Assembly: GCA_024529925.1 (NCBI GenBank)
Contig: JAFEUB010001192.1
Location: 388,814-452,813 of the forward strand
Direction of reading: 5' to 3'
Source of the DNA: Ophthalmolycus amberensis
Lineage: Eukaryota; Chordata; Actinopteri; Perciformes; Zoarcidae
Length of the DNA stretch: 64,000 bases
Below the pieces are notes generated by a model. That model had not been told where the DNA came from, made no database searches, and saw only the letters and a program-made list of their open reading frames with translations. Both the position numbers and the translations under genes were made by a program. The stretch's first letter is position 1, and each line of letters begins with the position of its first letter. Positions 1 to 12,400 of the stretch are shown in pieces.

Positions 1-146
1 CATCTGTTGATTTGTATTCGTAGGCCGCTCACGTTCCTCCAATGGCACTAGACAGGTGTTAGACCTTTTATACCTCCTCCTAGGCTTAAACGATTAATGG
101 GTGACTCAACACATATTTAATGTGAAAATTAAGATCGATCAATTTA

Positions 147-375
147 GGGCTGCAACTAGCTTTAATTTTATCTGCTGAATATTTTACTGGTTAATAGATT
201 AATTATTTGGCCTATGACGTAAAAAAAGAAAAACCCTGTTGTAACTTTTCACAGACCAAGTTGGCGTAACAGTCCAGAACCCAAAGATATTCAAATTACT
301 ATCATAGAAGAAAACACGCAAATCTTTACATTCCAGAAGCTATAACCAGTGAGTTTTGGGCATTTTTACAATTAA
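147..375 (+). repeat. dispersed teleost repeat (GGGCTGCAACTA...GATTAAT type)
   Basis: It starts with GGGCTGCAACTA, runs through TTAATAGATTAATTATTTGG and CCCAAAGATATTCAAATTACT, and continues to TACATTCCAGAAGCT. I recognise this order from a very common non-coding fish repeat, but cannot name the family. Related pieces occur at 55515-55670, 58085-58145 and about 11763-11825. Confidence 0.6.
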
Positions 376-946
376 TTAATTGTTGCACAATCGGTTTGTG
401 AAACAAAAAGTGATCAATAAATGAACTGAGCATCTGCAGGCTTGTACAGTTTCTGTTGAGTCGGTGTGCTGAAACCATGGTATGGATGCTGTCTGTTATT
501 TGTGCACAGCCAAATGAGACAAGATTTGCATTTCCCCACAAGCTATCTCCTGCACTGCGATGTGTGTTATTTGTATACATCCCCTGCTGTTCAAATATTG
601 CAGCAAAAGGAGCCAATGTCTGATGGAGCACTGGTACCTGGTAAAAACAAGAAAAAAAAACGAAACAAGTCAAAAAAAAAACGAGGTTGCTTTGAGAGCA
701 AACAGTTTTTTGCAGCTTAACGACTGACGAGCAGGATTTTGGTTTTGATAAAGCAGAAGGTCAGTTTCAGGGGGGTAGGCTGGCTCATTCTTTTCTAACG
801 GGCAGAAGGAGAGCAACAAAGAGGGCCACGGCCTATTCAAAGGCCACAGTGCAACCGCTCTTGCATGCCAAGCATTCCAATGTGCTGTGTAAAGGTTGAT
901 CCGGCAGAGAGCAACGAGACGGCCTTTCTCATGTGGGCCACCTTAA
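376..946. other. 5' flank, nothing recognised
   Basis: Non-repetitive sequence with A-runs near 650-680. Overlapping short ORFs on both strands show no family resemblance. Confidence 0.6.
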
Positions 947-965
947 ACACACACACACACACACA
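947..965. repeat. short AC microsatellite
   Basis: About nine AC units. It is complementary to the long TG tract starting 54 bp downstream, so the pair could fold back. Confidence 0.9.
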
Positions 966-1014
966 GCTCAACCAGCTTTGTCTGAGCACCCCAACGTCCA
1001 CCGGTTTGAGTGCT

Positions 1015-1639
<625 letters not shown>

Positions 1640-2302
1640 GGAGGTCCACATTTTACGCATTGAAAGACACGCGCATATACCCCACCCGGTCTCCGTGTGC
1701 CGCCTCCGTCTGCGCGCATATGTCCCCGGTACCCTGCTCGGCGGAGGATGCGCTGCGCTCGGTGCTGAATGTCGGACTGCACCATTCCTGTCGTCTCCAC
1801 CGGGGAGGCCGTAATCCGATTCCTGTTCGGAGGAGCCGTCGTGCAGCCTGTGAGGAGGAAGAGGGCACTGCTCTGCTGCTCTGACGCTGCCTCCCCCCTT
1901 CCACTCCTCCCACTTTCTGCCGAGTGTCACTCCTCTTTCTCTCTCATCTGTTCACTCCCTGCTCGGCGAGGCTGGTCGGCGGCGCACACGCCTCCGGGAT
2001 CGTCGCATCGCATTGTTCACCCCACCGAAGGAGAGCTCCATTTAAATCGGCGTGACACGGAGGAGCTTCTTTTTTTCTCCCTTCATGTTATTTTTTTAAA
2101 ATGCCTACACCCGGGGAATCTACCGCATGCACGCCAGTCCGGTGACGTGCCCGAGCATGTTCACATCAGAGACGGCGTCGGATTTACCTGAGAGTACGCT
2201 GCCCTCACACTGTCACAGCCTCCTCCCCACCGCGCGCACGGATCTGGACTCCACCGATTGTCACTGAAGAGGAGGAAAAAGGAAAAACACCGGATTACAA
2301 GG
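1640..2302 (+). promoter_or_regulatory. CpG-rich promoter and 5' UTR of the short beta-type first exon
   Basis: This stretch is much richer in CG dinucleotides than its surroundings and leads directly into the first coding exon, so I read it as a CpG-type promoter plus leader. No convincing TATA box is visible, and the transcription start cannot be placed from sequence. The sequence just before the ATG is purine-rich with no polypyrimidine tract, which argues against an acceptor there and supports a true first exon. The frame of the ATG is open from 1769 to a TGA at 2189-2191, with no further in-frame ATG before 2303. Confidence 0.6.
2101..2145 (+). other. possible upstream ORF in the fbxw7 leader (14 codons plus stop)
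   Basis: An ATG at 2101 opens a short frame reading MPTPGESTACTPVR and stops at 2143-2145, about 160 nt before the fbxw7 start. If the transcript begins upstream of 2101 it could damp initiation at 2303. It may equally be chance in a GC-rich leader. Confidence 0.25.
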
Positions 2303-2341
2303 ATGGGGTTCTACGGCACTTTAAAGATGATTTTCTACAAA
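2303..2341 (+). CDS. fbxw7: fbxw7 coding exon 1 (beta-type first exon, residues 1-13)
   Basis: Encodes MGFYGTLKMIFYK and ends in phase 0 at donor GTGAGT (2342). The 13 residues match the end of the human beta-isoform-specific exon as I recall it. Human beta carries a longer hydrophobic N-terminus before this segment. Here the upstream frame meets a stop at 2189-2191, so that segment cannot be part of this exon. Confidence 0.9.
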
Positions 2342-2549
2342 GTGAGTAGGATTTCTGCTTGCATATAACCGCCCGTGTCACCTCCAACACGTAACCCCCC
2401 CCCCCCCCTACCCCTACACCCCTGTCTCTCGTTATTTAGGCTTTGACTCGCTCTGTCGCGCCCTCATTATCTCTGACGCGCCTCACGCGGCAGATCGTAC
2501 GGCCACTGCGGATGATGAACAGCAGCGTAGCAGACCCCCAGAGACTCTG

Positions 2550-2596
<47 letters not shown>

Positions 2597-3374
2597 GTAA
2601 ACACATTTGTTAATCATTAAAAATCCGACTCTCCTGTGGTGGGGGATTTATTTGTGTGTAGCTGTGTGCACTTTGGTGTGTAGTGTTGAAGCCTTTACTC
2701 AATTCATTTTAATAATGAAGTGAAATCGCCACTCTGAATCAACGGGCATCAGTTTATTCAATTGAACGGTGACCCTTTAGTATTCTCCATCCATTTTGTG
2801 GATGTGCTCATTCTACAATATCAGGATTTTTGGAGTCAGCCTCTAGAGCTCAAATGTGTTCTTGCCGCTCTTTGATGGCTCTGAAGGAAACTGAAACGCC
2901 AAGACTGACTTATTGAAGACGTATTCAAAACCCATTTTGTGGTTCGATTGGTCCTCATCAGTTCTTCAAGTTGCCAATTGTGTCCAAAATGGCCAGATCT
3001 CGGCTGTATTGTGATGCTGATCGACATGATGGAACGGTTTCATGGCTGCGTTGAAACGGTGTTTGAAAAACGAGAAAAGATTCTTCAAGTGACTGATGCT
3101 GCAGGATGTAGTGTGTGTGTGTGTTGAAATGAATCAACACATTATGTAAGAGTGATTGCTGTCTTTAAAATATCATTAACTCTGTGTGTATCCATCTGTC
3201 GTGCTTTTTGGCCGGATAGGGAAGCCAAGAGGAAGGAGGAGGGGGGGGGGACTGATTAGTGGTGATTTACAAACACTGCGTGCTCTGGTTACCTTTTTCC
3301 CAGGCTGGAACACAAGAAGACGCTGCTTACACGCTGCTTTTTTCACGCCCGCATTCAGTTTTTTTTTCTTGCAT

Positions 3375-3411
<37 letters not shown>

Positions 3412-6400
3412 CACACACACTCAAAGCCAGCCAGCACTCCGCCTTTTTTATTTTTTTCTCCCTCTCAGACACACACACACACACACACAAATGAATACGT
3501 GCACACACCCAGGCTCTCCTTGCCTACTGAACTGCCTTTGCAGTGAGATCACCGCTTTAAGAACAAGGCAGTTGGGTTTAAGAGCTGGCTCTTTACAAGT
3601 AGGAATCTCTTATAAACCCCCCTTTTATATTCCTGAGCACTCAAACAGGCTTTCAGCCAGATATTTTAAATGTAGATAAGTGCATACCTACCAAGCGTCT
3701 GAAAAACATTTTGACTACATTAACAGTGTTTTGTTTTTTTTGCCACAAAGATTACATTTCTCAGTGCCTCTTCTCTACATTTCCATAATAAATCACCCAA
3801 GATCTGTGTGGCTCTCCCCTGCAGCTTTACACAGGAGCCGACTTGTGAGGAACAGATCACAAATCAGTGGTCAGATCACAGTGTGTACTGTCCAAGGGGC
3901 GTCTAACCTGCAGTACAAGTTGGTGTGCTGGTCATACACACAAGCCTCTTTTAACTTTGGTTGTGTCGGTGCATTGATTCCTCCTGGAGTCCACATGTAA
4001 TACTGAGACGGGGAAGCCTGTATTGATACCTGATGCGATGGATGCCGCTGCTGATATTCTGCTCATCATTCAGCATTTCTGAATTGTTTCTCTTGGTTCC
4101 TTCGTTCTGCTCTCAGAACACTCAAATGTGCCACTCAGGCTGAAAACATGGAGAGAACAAACACACACTCGCCAAATTATAGTGATAAACAAAAAAAAAA
4201 ACACATCTTGAGGAGAGATGTGTAATCGTGACACTGAGGAGCCAGACAGACAGTATGGAGTCGCGTGTCCAGTGCCAGTGTATTCTTAGTATCCAATGCT
4301 ACAATAACATGCCAAAAATACATCAGAATACAACATATTGTTTGCCTCAAAAGAAGGAGTTTATTTTGAATGTTTATTTTTCTGCTCCCGAAAAGCCATA
4401 ATCAGCTTCTAGTACAGGCTGGACTAACTGGAGGCATGTTGACACGTTCTTTTTACCCGACATGGAAGTACAAAAAAAAGAGATCGTTATGCCGCAAGTA
4501 ATGTCAGAACCGTGTCAGAAACATGCTACGTGCTAAAGTGCAGCAATAAAAGATTCATCTGCACTGTGATGCCCATTTTTTTTTACCCTTGTAGGCTCTG
4601 CTGGCAGCTCCTACGATGTAGCCTTTTAAGTCCAGTTGAGAGAACAGTCTTTTTGTTATTTCTGAGGCTGAAACAAAATGTTCACAAATCGCATCTACCT
4701 CAGCTTTCATTTCAACATGAAACATGTCTCAGACCAAACAGGCCTGTTGCATTGTAAATCTTATGTTGGCCAGACGCTCCGGTTCCATGATTCCGTTCGC
4801 TTTTGAATCGCGAGGGAGCGGCGATGAGATGGTGATCACTCGCATGTGGAGTGAGAGGCCTTGCCAGAGAGAGTGGCAGGCATGAGATGAAGAAAAATTG
4901 GCTTGCCCGCGCTCACACAGGCTCCTTTTGTTTGCACAGTTGGGTAGGTGGTAACAGGGATTGGGTGTGTGTGTGTGTGTGTGTGTGCACATGCAGGTGA
5001 TGGAAAGAGATAAAGAACTCTGTTTGTCCGTCTCAAGTATGATTCAAGTATGAATCAAACTTCAATGCCAAAGAATGCACCCTGGACGAGTTTCTTTACT
5101 CTGTGGTTGTTTTGTGTGCGTGAAGATGCTGGACAGTTTCGGGTGTGAATGTGTGAGTGCCTCTGGATATTGTGGGGTGTGTGGAAGAAGAAGATAATCA
5201 AAGGAAAGCTCAGCGTTGTTATACAAGCACCTGCTTTGTATCCTAACTATCTCATAACGTGGAGCTGCCTCCTCTACAGAAGGGTCTTTACCGCTCTGCT
5301 TTGTTATGAATACATTTCAATCTCTAGCCTATGCCGTGTAGTTTAATTTCCTATTTGCATGAAGCTGTTGCAAGACTGTGGTGTCTGTATTTTAGACATG
5401 ATTTTAACAAAGTCTGTTACTTGCTTCTCAGAAGGTAACAGTGTAATAATTAGGTTTCTGTTCTGTGTTTTTTAAACGAGTCTCCTCCATTGTAATGCTC
5501 TGCTGGGTTCTAATGCTTTTCTTCTCTGTTTTTCTTCCTCAGATGAAGAGAAAGTTGGACCATGGCCCCGAGGTCCGATCTTTCCCTTCAGGAAAAAAGC
5601 CCTGCAAAGGCCCCGAGTACCCAAGGTAAAGCATCCTAGAGTCCACTCATAAGTCTCCTAGTTGCTCATCAGAGACACGCCCTCTCCCAGTTGTCCTCGC
5701 ACTGCAGTGTCCTGCATTTATTCCCCACCTTTGGGTCGAGGGGATCTTAGTAGAAGTTACATATTAACGAGTCCTTATTTTTAGTGCTACTCACGTATTA
5801 AATGAACCTGCCATGACATGAGATGATGAAAAGATATCAAGCGGCATGAACAAAGATGCTCTGTGTCTTCAAACAGAATGATGCTTCACATCATATTGCA
5901 TCTCCAGCATCCAGCCAGCCGTCCCAGATGTTTCCCTCACCCTGAATATTTAATGCCCGTGTTCACGTGTAGCCACATTAAAATTCAGACTGAACACAAG
6001 TCGCTTTAACGGTAAATGTTGCCATGTAGCTCGCTCCGGCTCACTTTCCAAAAAATGCATTAAAAATGTATCGATAATGAAATGGACCCCCAGCTTTCCA
6101 TTTTGCTGCCAACAAGCTGAATCTGAGGAATTGAGGGAGCCCGCCGGATGCTTTGTCCCGCTGCCCTGACATTACAACGGCACATTGGCCGTCCTTTGAA
6201 GTCATGTGATGCTTTTCACATCCTGGTTCTTCCAACAGGAGAAACTGGACTGTAACCGATTTCTGTGGGATTGTGCGCACTTTGAAGTCTCTGAGTTAAG
6301 GAAAACATTCAGTTTGAAACTAGAAAACGTGTGATGAGGAATTAAAGATATCCTCTTTGTTCTGAAGCTGCAATGTTTCGGTGAAGCCTGGAGATTTATT

Positions 6401-9400
6401 TACATTTGTACGTTTTGATTTCCTGGGGCTGGAACTGTACAACAAAAACTGTTTTTTATTTACTCAGCCAGGAAGTAATTATATTCTGCAGGTCCACCAG
6501 CAACTGAAATATTGTTATATCATTTAAAGAGATTTAACCCTTATTATAACAACGCCATAAACTGTACATAATAAAAAAAGAAATGGGGTTCAATTAAGAA
6601 AATTCGCATAATGTAAAAACAAAACACAATTTCTTCTTATTTACTTGGCAGAACACACATGCGTTCAGCTGAGGTTTTTATTGCTAAGTCAAATCTGTGA
6701 GTGGCAAAATGCTTTCAGTTTTATGTGCAGCTTTACATATTTAACTCGGTATTTGCCATCTTTTGTGTTCTCTCTGTTGTCAAAATTTGCAGTGGAAATA
6801 TCTGCAGAAGCTGCAGCAAAACAACTCGATGCTCTCATATTAAGCTTAATGTTCACATCAATAGCAGTATCCTTAATGTCTATAATAATCCTGTAATGTT
6901 TCCATCTTTCCCTTCATGCTTCTTGTTGAAAGCAGGGATTTCTCGTCCTCTCTCTAATGTCTGCAGTAGGCGATTTGCCTGTGAAGATCTCATTTAATTA
7001 TTTGTTTTTAAGCGTTTTTTCCTTCCTTTTGTAAATTGCAGCCCGACAGGAATTGTCCCATGTCCGGCCACACCCACCACATTTGGCCACATTAGAACAG
7101 CCAATTGTCAGGGGCAGCAGAGACGGCGCATCACCTCAATCCAGCCACCCACGGGTCTCCAAGAATGGCTCCGAACATTTCAGGTGAGCACGGTGGAGTT
7201 TTCTTCTTCTTCTTCTTCTTCTTCTTCTTCTTCTTCTTCATCTCTTTTCCTTTTCCTCCCACGGGCAACTCCGAAGCCCTCGAGCAAACGCTCATCAAAA
7301 AGCAGATGTTATGCCCAATCATTGTTCACTTAGTCTGAGAGATAATTGTCCGGGCCCACCTGCATTAGCATAACCGCTGTTGCGTGGAATTGGAATTAGC
7401 CGTACCTGTTCAGACTTAAAAGCAGAGTTATAACATCAATTGTTTCTACTGTCGACTTAAAGTCTCTACTAAAAGTACACATTTCGTCTTCTGTGGTCCT
7501 CTGATGAAAGAGAGAGGACATTTCATCGTGCACACTGCAACACGTGTCTTTCGGTTTAATTAAAGGCACCAAAATTGAAAACAGAATGCCGACCCAAGGA
7601 ATGAATAACCGAATAGTTGAATATTCGGGTCCAGCCTTAGTAGAGACGTTAGACTGATGGAGACAAAGTCTTTTATTTCACCATATTACAGTTGACCCTA
7701 TTTCCATGTTAATTTTCCTATATTCTCAGAGTCTGAACAGATGCAACATAATAGTCATTTCTTTCATGTTTGACTTCAGCTTTAATGAGTCCAGGCTTCA
7801 TGGGAATAGGATGTGTCATTTTAACACATTAGCCTTGATGTGGTCTCTCTGATTTCCTTTATAATAGGTTGCCATGGACTTCATTACCTAGGACCGCTTA
7901 AAGTCGTTTTCTTTGAATAGCTGGGCGAACCTGTGACACCTCAGTGTTTATTTTACATATATTAGTCTTCCGGCCTGACCTGCTGCAGTCTTTAATTTGA
8001 CGTCACAGGCTTCAGGCAGCGAAACCTCAAACTCCATTCTGTACATTCCCCGGTCCGGTCCTAGCCTGTAGCTGCTGTTAGAGAGGGAAACTACGAGGCC
8101 ACAGACTGTAGCTAGAGGGAATGTTTTTCACAAAAATGTCCAAACTGCTCGTGTTATTTTGGGATTTTTCACTCTCAAAGACAAACACAAGGACACACAT
8201 GTTCATGGCAAAGTCACATAGAGGATTAGTTTGAGATTTTGGGAAATACACTTGATCGCCCTTTTTGCAGAGAGTTGGATGAGAAGATCGAGGACACTCG
8301 CGTCTCTCCATTAAAGGGAACATTTTAAAAGACGATGGCTCGAATAAATCCGGCTGAATATTTGAGCCAGCCAAAGCACTATAAAATGTATCCTTGCCCG
8401 TAACACCCTCAATCCATTCATATTTTGGGATTTTCACAGTTTGCAATACAAGCCAAGAGAATAAGTTAGTTCTGTTTTTGAGCGGTAAAGAGCACGACTC
8501 CAAGCTGAACTAGCCTGTAGATCTTCCTCGTATCCATGAACGTCACTGTTACGCCAAATGACTGGAAGCACGGGACAAAAAAGATTTTGCAGCTGCGAAC
8601 TCCGCTTTCTGTGTCAATATAGCACGCACAGAGGGATTTAATGCTTCAATCAATTACATTCACCATCAACAGTGAGCCAGCAGCCTGCTAGCTTAGCTTA
8701 GCATGAAGACTGGAGACAGCTGGCCTGGCTCCCTCCTCCAGTAACAGAATCAGCCTACTGGCACCTCCAAAGCTGACAAATGAGCACAATATATCTGGTT
8801 TGTTGAATACGTACAAAACCTGAAGTGTATCAACATGTGATTTTGTGGAGGGTTATGTGTGGGATTACTCAAACTATTCCTTTTACACAACCAACATAAG
8901 AAAACACATCTTATCTTCCAAACAAAGGCACAGGCAGCTGTTATCACTGGCATACAATTGCCTCTTTAGTGTCTCAGTATCTCACATTAATTGCACCTCT
9001 CAATAAAATGAAGTGTCTTTGAGCAGATACTTCCAACACTTCCCTGAATGTCTGAACTGAGGTATTTTATCAGCAGCTCGTCATAATGATCTGTTGTGAA
9101 ACAAGTGGTTCACACTTGTGCATCTGTGAACCAGCCGGGTTTCCCTCCGTGTTTAAGTGTCGGCACTGTGATCCTGGTTTGTGTCTCAGCCATTCGCAGG
9201 GGATTATTGACAGACATTCTGGGAAACTTAAGAAATCCGTAACTAAAGCAGCAGTGGGACCTTGAGGGAAAAAATAGTTTAGCAAAAATAAATTTCAATG
9301 AATGACGGGATTTGATTCTGGAAGCTCTTGGAATACACTGCTCTGTTTACAACTCCATAGAGAACAATGAAATGGAATATTCTACATTTCTTTAAGAGAA

Positions 9401-12400
9401 TTACAGAGGAAATATTAAAAATATTACAAACCCTCGTCATTGACCATGAAATATATGAGTACATAAAAAAAACTAGAAGCTAGAGGGTTTCAGTTTTAAC
9501 CAAAAAGAAGTCCCATTACATGTTGGGAATTGTGAACCTGTGGTTGTTTAAACAAAACCGAATGATTATCTATGGCAAAAAAGTGATGCAACACATAAGT
9601 AGCTGTTGCATGGTCCTCCCAATGGCAGGGAAGAGGTCTCTGAACCCCCTGATTACCCGCAGAACCAGCACCTCTAGCTAAAGCTTTCAGCTGCCAAATT
9701 ACAGGTAGTTTGCGTGAGCCAGATTTTCCATCCTGCCTCGTAGCCTGTAATCATTGTTAGATTTCCGCGCTCCACAGAGAAAAACAACTGTGGCTGTTGG
9801 GTCCAACATACAGTGCAGCGCTGGTCATCAGCCAGCGTTAAACAACTGAATGTTCAAGCGGAAGAAATAACCCCACAGAGTTCTTATAATGTTGTTGATG
9901 GAGTCTGGTTTCTGATGTTGAAATGATCAACCAATGTTTCGGCTGTTAGAAACAGGCAGGTGCCTCAAGCGCCAAGCTGCTGAGGGCACGTAGGGAACAT
10001 TAACGTGTTACAGGCGCACTGCACAAGGCTGTATGTTTCCAGGGCTCTCCAATCAAAGTAAAATAAGAGCTTACACAAGCACACCGAGGCGTCTACTTTG
10101 ACCACAAATGGCCCGCCGCTGTGTTTTTCAGTTAGCACTCTACGTTTACAGCTGTGTTGGCAGTGGCGATCCAGATGTGGAGGTGTAGTGAATATTCTGC
10201 TGACAGAGTTCAACTAGTGTATTGCCACTTGTGATCGCCAAAAATGCTTTTCCCTTACTTTTCAAAAACTTTTGAGAGGACATTACAGAGAGACTACAGA
10301 CTGCAGTTAAATGAATTAACGACCTGTGTAGATCAGTGTTTTTTGTTGGCTGCACCTTTTCTTCATTGACACCAACGATCAAGGTTTGTGATTCGGATGA
10401 TGTGTAATGGTAACTTAGCTTCTTAGGTTACTGGATTTCATATTTTATTAGCAGCGTTGAGACTACTCTTGTACTTTCTCTGTTGTGCATTGAGTTTCAA
10501 TCGGTCTGCCACCCCATGCCAGCACTCAAGTAATTAACTTCCAATTGTTGATATGTTGTGTAGCTTTTGTTCCTACAGAAGCGTTTTTTTTCTTTGTGTT
10601 GCAGAGCTGGACTGGCCCAGAGAAGCTGCTGGCGCTGGATGAGTTGATTGACAGCTGTGAGCCCACACAAGTCAAGCATATGATGCAGGTGATCGAGCCG
10701 CAGTTTCAGCGAGACTTCATCTCCCTGCTGCCCAAAGAGGTGAGTTCCCGAATCCCCTTTTCATCAGTTCACAGCTTCATCTTAGCTCCCTGTCCTTGCG
10801 TCTGACCTGAGCTCCCGTGGGAATCCCTTCAGTTCGACATTGTTTTGAATGTACGACACGTGACGGAGACGACTCTTCCTCTCCAGCCCTAATCCTGTCG
10901 CAATCTTCCTTCAGATCATTTAAAGACATCCATAGTGGGGTGTCTTGTTTTTTCCTCTGCATCATAACTGACAATACAAACACTCTGAAGTGTCACACTG
11001 ACGATAAGATCACATAAGGGATTCTCACAAAACCGCCTCGCTCCACCGTATCTGGTGCAGCTGATCAAATACTTAACATCTCGACTCTCGCTGGCAGGTG
11101 TTGGGATGAAAGCTGGGGGCTGATGGCATAGAGAGTGAGGCAATACGATGCAAGAAGTCGAGCATCACTTGCTCTAAAGCCAAAAATACACAACAGCATC
11201 ATGTGTGTTCTCACCAGGACATGGACACGGGTCCTCTCTTTTCATTTTCTTTTCTGTCTCCTTTTTTAAAAATATATATCCTATTCCCTCTGACTTCTTT
11301 TGATAATCCTGTTTGTCCTCTCCACTGGAAATACATTGAGGGGGGCTGTCAGGTCATTTTAAGAGGACGATCCCTGTGGCAGCACTACAGATGCAGTTGA
11401 AATTTAAACCATGAAGAGAACCTTCAGAAGGCGGTGTGTCAGGCTTAAAAAGCAATCACTGGAGGCTCGAGGTCCATTCATAAAACTTTTGAAATATCCT
11501 GAATCCCAGTAATGACAACTGGCTTAGATTTAGGCTCTCAGGTGATTTAGGATTGCCAAGGTTTGTGGGTCTTGTCTGGGGCAAATGATTTAAAAATGTC
11601 CCTAAAACTAAACTTCAACACCGGAAAGCCTTCCGCAGGTACAGAAAACAACATCAGAACCTTATGATTGCCCTTCATAATGATTCTCAATCCTCTTTAA
11701 TGTTGTCAAAGACCGTTTGAACTGCGTGAAGTTAGATATTTAAAAAGGAAACTTCTCCAAATCTTTCACAAAGGATTAATCAAGGAAATAGTGGGCGGAT
11801 TAATCTATGATGAAAAATAATTGTTCGTTCAATCTAGACGAGAACGAAGAGCAACATTAGTCTGAAATGCTGGTTCTCCTGATGTTCATGCCGGATACAC
11901 TCCTGAATTCATCACACGGTGTGTCGAGGGTCATTACCATCTCTGATTATTGTAATATCATAAAAGAACAATATTTACACAACCGGTTACAAAATGAACC
12001 CGTCTCTCGTCCTGATGGTTGATCCACCGCATTGCTTCATAAAACAAACATTGTGTGTTGAGACCTTTGTCCAAATATATACCCGTTACAATATGTTTGA
12101 AAAAAAAAACCCATAGCAGATTGTGTTTTTTAATCTTCTGCTCAGGGGTCCAGATTTATCCTCATTAAACCAGGTTGTGTGCCTTTTTATGTCGGCTTTG
12201 GCTTAACGAACTGTAGCCCCGACATTATTACCGGCCGTGTAGCTCCTATTGTGTGTTTTTCGTTCAGCTTTAATAGAAATGTTGATTCAGTTTTATGGTA
12301 ATGCCATTGTTTACCCTCGTTCAGTTAGATTCATGCTGTTAATATTTTGCACACAGTTTGTTCCTTTCTGTTGTGATTTAGTTACTTCAAACTTCAAGGC

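Larger units (their letters stand above)
2342..5542 (+). other. fbxw7 intron 1
   Basis: 3.2 kb. It holds a poly-C run (2395-2408) and TG/AC microsatellites at 2551-2593, 3376-3408, 3467-3489 and 4965-4988. I see no gamma-isoform-like exon and no other exon in it. Confidence 0.85.
7184..10604 (+). other. fbxw7 intron 3
   Basis: 3.4 kb. It begins with the (TTC)13 tract and carries an interrupted fish repeat between about 8215 and 8920. The rest (8921-10604) shows nothing I can name. Confidence 0.85.

Noticed and set aside
1769..2191. A 140-codon + strand ORF just upstream and in frame with fbxw7 exon 1, as a longer N-terminus
   Set aside because: A TGA at 2189-2191 separates it from the ATG at 2303, and its sequence bears no resemblance to the mammalian beta or alpha N-terminus.
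8078..8503. A 141-codon minus-strand ORF as a real gene
   Set aside because: It crosses the boundary between an interspersed repeat and its insert, lies inside an fbxw7 intron, and lacks splice or promoter support. Kept only as a finding about nested repeats.
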